The position numbers were made by a program, and so were the translations under genes. Below the pieces are notes generated by a model. It ran no database searches. It was given only the letters and a program-made list of their open reading frames with translations, and was not told the DNA's origin. Source: a bacterium (GTDB lineage: Bacteria > Electryoneota > Electryoneia > Electryoneales > Electryoneaceae). From it: a stretch of DNA of 45,714 nucleotides. Positions 42,901 through 45,714 of this stretch are shown here, piece by piece. Position 1 is the first letter of the stretch. Each line of letters opens with the position of its first letter. The DNA lies in the NCBI GenBank assembly GCA_028278125.1, contig JANQEY010000160.1, positions 1 through 45,714 on the forward strand, written 5' to 3'.

Positions 42901-45681
42901 GAGCTGGAAGACGCAGATATACTCGTTTACCTGACCGCAACAGTTGACAGTGCAGGAACGGAAATTATCTCTGATCCTAGTGAACAGGAGACAATGGCAT
43001 ATAACATGGCCCCGGCAGCTCCTGGTGATATCACTATTACAAACATAAATCACACTCTCGAAACTGCAACTATTACCTGGGAAGTACCGACAGAGAATGC
43101 TGACGGAACTCCACTTGTAGACCTGGTAAGTTATATGCTTTATCGTGATGGTGATTTACTTGAAACTATTCCATTCGATGAAGAACCTTTGCAGTATGAC
43201 GACCAGGTACCTCAGGCCGGGTATTATACATATACTGTCGAAGCATTGGATGAAGTGCCTAATCATTCAGCAGGTACATCAACTGAAGCAACCCGCATCG
43301 GTGAACCACCATTCTGGAGCAGCTTTGAACCAGATATGGTTCCGGAACAGCCAAATCCATTCGAAGCTCAGGATATAAGCTGGGAATGGGGTGAACCCGG
43401 TTTAGGTCCACAGGGTGGTTATGATGACACCGACAACTGCTGGGCGACTGTGCTTGATGCTAACTACCTGACTGACCAGGAGGACTGGCTGATTAGTACG
43501 CACGCCTGGGATGTTATCGGGCAGCTGAGGATTATCTACTATCACTGGTATGATTTTGACTGGGATAGCGGGTATAACCTGCAAGTTTCAACCGATAATA
43601 TGGATACCTGGAATGTTGTGACACCTGAAGGCGGTTACACAAACAATAATGTCTGGGCATTACAGCAGCCAGGTTTCCACCTGAGCGCGCAGAACTGGCA
43701 GCAGGTGGAATATGATCTGTCTGAGTTTAATGACGCAGATTCTATTCACATCGCGTTCCGTTTTGCATCCAGCCCCTGGGGTGGAAATAACTATTACGGT
43801 GTCGCAATTGACAATCTCGAAATCTGGGGCGTGCCTCGTGAAGCTCGCGGATGGGTCGAAGGTTTTGTCATGGACGCCCACGATCAGCCGATGCAGGGTG
43901 CCCGCATTTATGCTGAAGACCTGCCGATATTCGAGGCATTCACAAATGCTCAAGGTTATTATATGCTGATGAATGTGCCTGCCGGTGAGCATGATATTAT
44001 TTGTGAGTACCCATTCTACTGGCCTGTCGAGGTGGAGGAGTTCGAAGTAATTGAAGATGATACCCTGACGCTTGACTTCACCAATGATAGCGGTATGCCG
44101 ATGCTGTTCCCGGATGGTGAGCTGGAAACTACAGCTCTGCAGGTGACTGTGAATATTCATCCGGAGGATGGTGATTCTATCGGAACCCAGGCTTTCGAGT
44201 TTGAAAGCATCGGTACCGGACCACTTGACTGGTCGGCATACATTCGTGTCATCAACAATCCACAGCTGGCAAGTGTACCCGGCGGCAACCATGGCATCAG
44301 TCCTGACGCAGTATTCTCAGGACCAAGGAACAACCGCAACGGACGCCAGGTCAGGAAAACACTTGGCTTGAATGGACCGACACTTACAGATCCTAACCCC
44401 AGAAATGTAGGACCTGTAGTTACAGATGAACTCGATGACATCTGGGATGTTATCATCAGTTATGACGTATCCACACCTTCCGACAACAGTGGTATCATGG
44501 CAGCTGTGACGACTGAAGACAGCATTTACGTCTCAGCCAGTTACCTGGACGAAGAAAATGGTGCTAACTACCTCTATACCTTCAACCACCAGGGATTCCT
44601 GTTCAGCAGCTATGAGTACCCGGCAGAGATGCTCGACGCTGAAGGTCGTGGATTCAGCGACCTTGCGTACAGTCCATTTACACACGAGCTGTTTGGTGCA
44701 AATGCCGACGGTGAGGTTTACAGGTTCGCGCCTGACCTCTCAGAATATTCTCTGGTAACAACTGTCAACTTCTGGCCGAACGCCATTGCTTATGACTGGG
44801 ACGCAGACCTGCTTTACCTGCGCGAATGGGGTAATGACTTCGCGGCTGTTGATCCGATTTCGGGTAACATTACTGACCTGGATGTTGATCCGGAATACCG
44901 TAGTGTTTCAGGTATGGCATACATGCCTAGAGACGACGAAGGTTATACACTCTGGTTGCTCTACCAGGACGGTGATGGTCTCGGTGGTTACGCATACAGG
45001 TATGATCCATCAAACCTGGCGTATGACATGACTTCAACTGAAATTTACTCACCTGATGGAAACAGCAGTGCAGGTGGTATGGATATCAACCTCGGCTGGA
45101 GAAGTGACTTCTACGACATCACAACAATTAACCAGGCTGCCAACGATTATGTTGACATCTGGGAAGGAATTATTTCCCCACCGGAATGGGTCTGGCTTGA
45201 GCCTTCCGAGGGTGTACTTGATCCTGAGGAATTGGTTAACCTGAACGTCCAGGTAGATATCAGGGACAAGGAAGAGTTCATTGATGTTGAGCCCGGCACC
45301 GAGATCTACGCTGAGGTTGTCTTCGGAGGTCCCTACTGGGCAAACACACCCGTCATGGACTTGACGATTCTGATAGTTTCTGAAGAAGATGCTGTGGGTG
45401 AAGGTGAACTGATGCCTACACGCTACGCATTACATCAGAACTATCCGAATCCGTTCAACCCGATGACTATGATCAAGTTCGACCTTGTCGCGGCACAGAA
45501 CGTAAAACTTTCCGTTTTCAATGTTCTTGGACAGGAAGTGGCACGTATTGCCGATCATCGTTATGAAGCTGGTTTCCACAATGTAATGTTCAAGGCTGAC
45601 GATCTTGCCAGTGGAATGTATTTCTACAGGATCGAGACCTCGGCATTCACCAGCATGAAGAAGATGATACTGATCAAGTAA
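36952..45681 (+). CDS. Giant T9SS-secreted multidomain surface protein (2909 residues)
   Basis: The signal peptide spans 1-22. Residues 58-262 form a class I glutamine-amidotransferase/ThuA-like domain (LEEYVDDGGWLQYHGGTND). After that come seven carboxypeptidase-regulatory-like beta domains (about 267, 361, 802, 1089, 1182, 1617, 2299), FN3-like domains (about 449, 1267, 1917, 2021), two nidogen-like domains (605-800, 1420-1617), two choice-of-anchor J/MAM-like domains (891-1085, 2119-2300) and a propeller-like stretch (2493-2740). The type IX sorting domain is 2825-2909 (NYPNPFNPMTMIKF, DLASGMYFYRI, KKMILIK). A five-domain module appears twice, about 820 residues apart. Two FN3 domains carry helical inserts. 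AGGAG lies 8 nt before the ATG. Probably an adhesin or scaffold at the cell surface; the amidotransferase-like domain may be structural only. Confidence 0.92.
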   Translation: MRRLSCFVVLLVLMSFLSSAIAAPGAENNTPTAPRSDAPIENVFNDNSHRGAGNHELDEVLVLLIRDAQTWWGPCNTEILDFYEAEGFLEYDILSSTEFDEVDLSQYFAIFVEGCQDAPFNANVVDRMDVLEEYVDDGGWLQYHGGTNDHGNQWILFDGTTYTTVGNSNQNYIADGQEEHPVLVDLVEPFQGNSCNHGTLNVMPDNAIVLVENAEVGGEPTLIEYDYGRGHVIVSTMTMEYIEQHGNEGGSMELPWRLFEYTLTHPSYGALFGNVTDEALNPLENVEVQAWLQDDELVYMGNAFTDANGDYAFEIEDQIVVEGFYDITAFLPGYQMGTEADVEIISDDSSYVDFALAEETNEVLIVGVVRSAEDPEELLQDVIVSIPALGIWDDTNFNGIFNLDWQFEGNYHFEIGHNPTGSEGYHNLELFNVPVNPGTIPLQFELFEIMPPANVTANSGDAEITLRWGLPANHPVDMTLAAVDEDIELYEATIARFNDNGQPDEIAKIPYLEQELSRLNALRKTIIHDGELDEITDFEGYRIRRFYPDDTEELLEDLFTGGEYLFDNLTNDEIYGFSIAAEYGYGEEYLVFSDTLYVRPHTLGGYNFEEVAYEWIEINPDNGGPGTVILDAGDDANSGLWTIAPLNFTYFGNMFNQLAACSNGWMSFTYTGNNIGPTIPDVWEPNNTIIGVNADTDCELGGDELAIWYYVDEDENRVVVQWFVAPYTGNIDYRFSYQAVLDCNDNSIQLNYEWADDWMDINRGGAIIGIENGDGDIAYTYDMNNLVDEMSLKWTPAQWTWGSISGTVTSDLTGDPIPGADITIYDVNGDDWIGITEGDGTYEVLCDLDFGPFSVSAYSPGYYTETIEDVVYDGENNPVVDIELDGVPIGYWDDFEEDLGIWVLSDNNIPGDLEWGIPTAGPGEDHTDEGENCWATVLGGNHTGPMNYGDPRGDTLMTTESWYVGSEDAIVTYWHWIEYYMDAWTIFGAYNFQISTDYGETWEILEPIGGYTGSCNYLGTYNPDNWTWTPEDGFSGSSNAWVQVAFPLGDYLGEDVMFMFHCGNYYGTWNFRYGVAIDDMNIHGVPVPGIIEGIVTDDDTGDPIENAELTLKLEGEEVDFSTTDETGYYFFERVVPTDFNPEDYTIDAVAAFYVEQTLEDIYVPEGETVTVDVSMIPQTLEAEFEGTLWSSDTPDTPVPDATVTIPQLGIMTTTDVNGYFNLGTQIVGTYTFDISYDNPQPNHFATFLNVFCREETMPLELYVSDLMPPLALAADIGDLQVELSWDPPANHEGMDLLAVEDRIEGLIPAVEALRNSPSQRLQAIYRHYESRLFSLQNLRDRLIHAQETNTELDELFDFVGYRLRIDGAIQPEIIEEESIMITGLDNGHEYSFAVAADYGYGDDYLLFTDEVHGRPLPNPGYVFQVIPYNWTEIDPEEGGDGEIFHDADQPWPNITCSEMMSIDPLSFEFYDVEYNEFCAASKGWISFLTTGDFWWIDLPAIWNPNALIVPFNADWRINTEDDGYALYYLVDEVNNEVVIQWKVNNWEMSEFEYQVILDCENNTILWNFDYNDDWDWNHYGPSGVENEDGTIASIYPWEEIGDETSILVRYVAEFGNVVGTVTNEDDEPVEGAYVYLSEDPSAFGVSDENGYYEILLVNIEDEPYTVICHADGYEHIEVDNVNWDNEEFEQVVDFEVIEISHRTPPYFISYDEAFDDRVRLVMGEPGQYQHLVAAQYDDGVAADAWVLPTDSDQNLWAFPFEISGEAQIVQAELRLAYSDSPWGEWPDAQADQVIVQVFNDNNGLPGEVIYSSEAVIAEDGLILLNEAVDVEGRFWVGYYSSTGQEAICVDDQADHGSLLYYSIDGGATWQGLDADGDPLVRLELLSSRPVVLTTEFAVIEPGDADPQQQMIYPVAVSHVSPVYGYVQTIAAPMIPLQPGWSGIDELDEFIGFNIHYSLDDGVTWEQDNVDPVGEDTYDLILGSELEDADILVYLTATVDSAGTEIISDPSEQETMAYNMAPAAPGDITITNINHTLETATITWEVPTENADGTPLVDLVSYMLYRDGDLLETIPFDEEPLQYDDQVPQAGYYTYTVEALDEVPNHSAGTSTEATRIGEPPFWSSFEPDMVPEQPNPFEAQDISWEWGEPGLGPQGGYDDTDNCWATVLDANYLTDQEDWLISTHAWDVIGQLRIIYYHWYDFDWDSGYNLQVSTDNMDTWNVVTPEGGYTNNNVWALQQPGFHLSAQNWQQVEYDLSEFNDADSIHIAFRFASSPWGGNNYYGVAIDNLEIWGVPREARGWVEGFVMDAHDQPMQGARIYAEDLPIFEAFTNAQGYYMLMNVPAGEHDIICEYPFYWPVEVEEFEVIEDDTLTLDFTNDSGMPMLFPDGELETTALQVTVNIHPEDGDSIGTQAFEFESIGTGPLDWSAYIRVINNPQLASVPGGNHGISPDAVFSGPRNNRNGRQVRKTLGLNGPTLTDPNPRNVGPVVTDELDDIWDVIISYDVSTPSDNSGIMAAVTTEDSIYVSASYLDEENGANYLYTFNHQGFLFSSYEYPAEMLDAEGRGFSDLAYSPFTHELFGANADGEVYRFAPDLSEYSLVTTVNFWPNAIAYDWDADLLYLREWGNDFAAVDPISGNITDLDVDPEYRSVSGMAYMPRDDEGYTLWLLYQDGDGLGGYAYRYDPSNLAYDMTSTEIYSPDGNSSAGGMDINLGWRSDFYDITTINQAANDYVDIWEGIISPPEWVWLEPSEGVLDPEELVNLNVQVDIRDKEEFIDVEPGTEIYAEVVFGGPYWANTPVMDLTILIVSEEDAVGEGELMPTRYALHQNYPNPFNPMTMIKFDLVAAQNVKLSVFNVLGQEVARIADHRYEAGFHNVMFKADDLASGMYFYRIETSAFTSMKKMILIK

Positions 45682-45714
45682 GCGATCAGATCAAATTGAT
45701 TTAACTGCATTTAA

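Noticed and set aside
43660..44292. A 210-residue minus-strand open frame
   Set aside because: It is antisense to the giant surface protein, has no ribosome binding site, and its translation has no recognisable domain; the plus-strand frame carries regulatory-like domain motifs.

Overview
The window looks like a chromosomal segment from a bacterium of the FCB superphylum, probably a candidate-type lineage near Calditrichota, Marinimicrobia, KSB1 or Cloacimonadota rather than Bacteroidota proper. Four secreted proteins carry complete type IX secretion (Por) C-terminal sorting domains of the YPNPFNP...SGxYFxxxx...KMxLxK type, one ends in a more divergent version, and a sixth, cut by the window edge, shares their architecture. 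Many genes have good Shine-Dalgarno sequences (AAGGAG, GGAGG), which is unlike typical Bacteroidota. There is no sign of phage, plasmid, insertion sequence, CRISPR, rRNA or tRNA. Lineage is an inference from protein style, not a measurement.

Layout. 1-6535: a truncated beta-helix surface protein (-), a SAM methyltransferase (+), a REP-like inverted pair (BIME-like), and two T9SS cargo proteins (-). 7117-9662: cheW and a soluble PAS-PAS-HAMP chemoreceptor (-). 9663-10643: about 1 kb of AT-rich DNA with no recognisable gene. 10644-20262: hemL (-), then a rightward run of an orphan 138-aa protein, a two-part GT2 glycosyltransferase, a BadF-type kinase, a DapL-like aminotransferase, gatA and gatB, closed by convergent hemB (-). 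20514-23271: an ECF sigma factor, a membrane anti-sigma-like protein and a three-repeat exported protein, ended by a strong terminator. 23430-24221: a HAD hydrolase. 24324-28531: the translation block rplM-rpsI, then rpsB-tsf-pyrH-frr behind a structured leader. 28777-31453: a 2[4Fe-4S] ferredoxin, a Ca2+/cation antiporter and two lipoproteins (Cache domain; TonB/AgmX C-terminal-like). 31506-36251: a beta-helix T9SS protein, an ABC-F ATPase and a small T9SS protein (-). 36952-45681: a 2909-aa multidomain T9SS surface protein.

How the genes work together. The translation genes are a conventional growth-linked cluster. hemL and hemB supply two consecutive-pathway steps of tetrapyrrole synthesis but are 7 kb apart and not an operon. 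gatA/gatB encode two of the three subunits of the tRNA amidotransferase; gatC is not here. The chemoreceptor and CheW form a signalling pair with no CheA nearby. The sigma/anti-sigma/repeat-protein set reads as an envelope-signal regulon of unknown input. The secreted proteins share FN3, carboxypeptidase-regulatory-like, beta-helix and choice-of-anchor-like modules and would be exported by a T9SS encoded elsewhere.

The observations I consider most worth checking are the multi-hairpin leader before rpsB, the GTAG-type inverted repeat pair at 2072-2184, the three-repeat exported protein behind the sigma/anti-sigma pair, the habit of FN3 domains here to carry insertions between strands B and C next to an ELDE motif, and the two lipid-anchored proteins with Cache and TonB-like domains. 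I did not find a clearly novel defence or mobile system.
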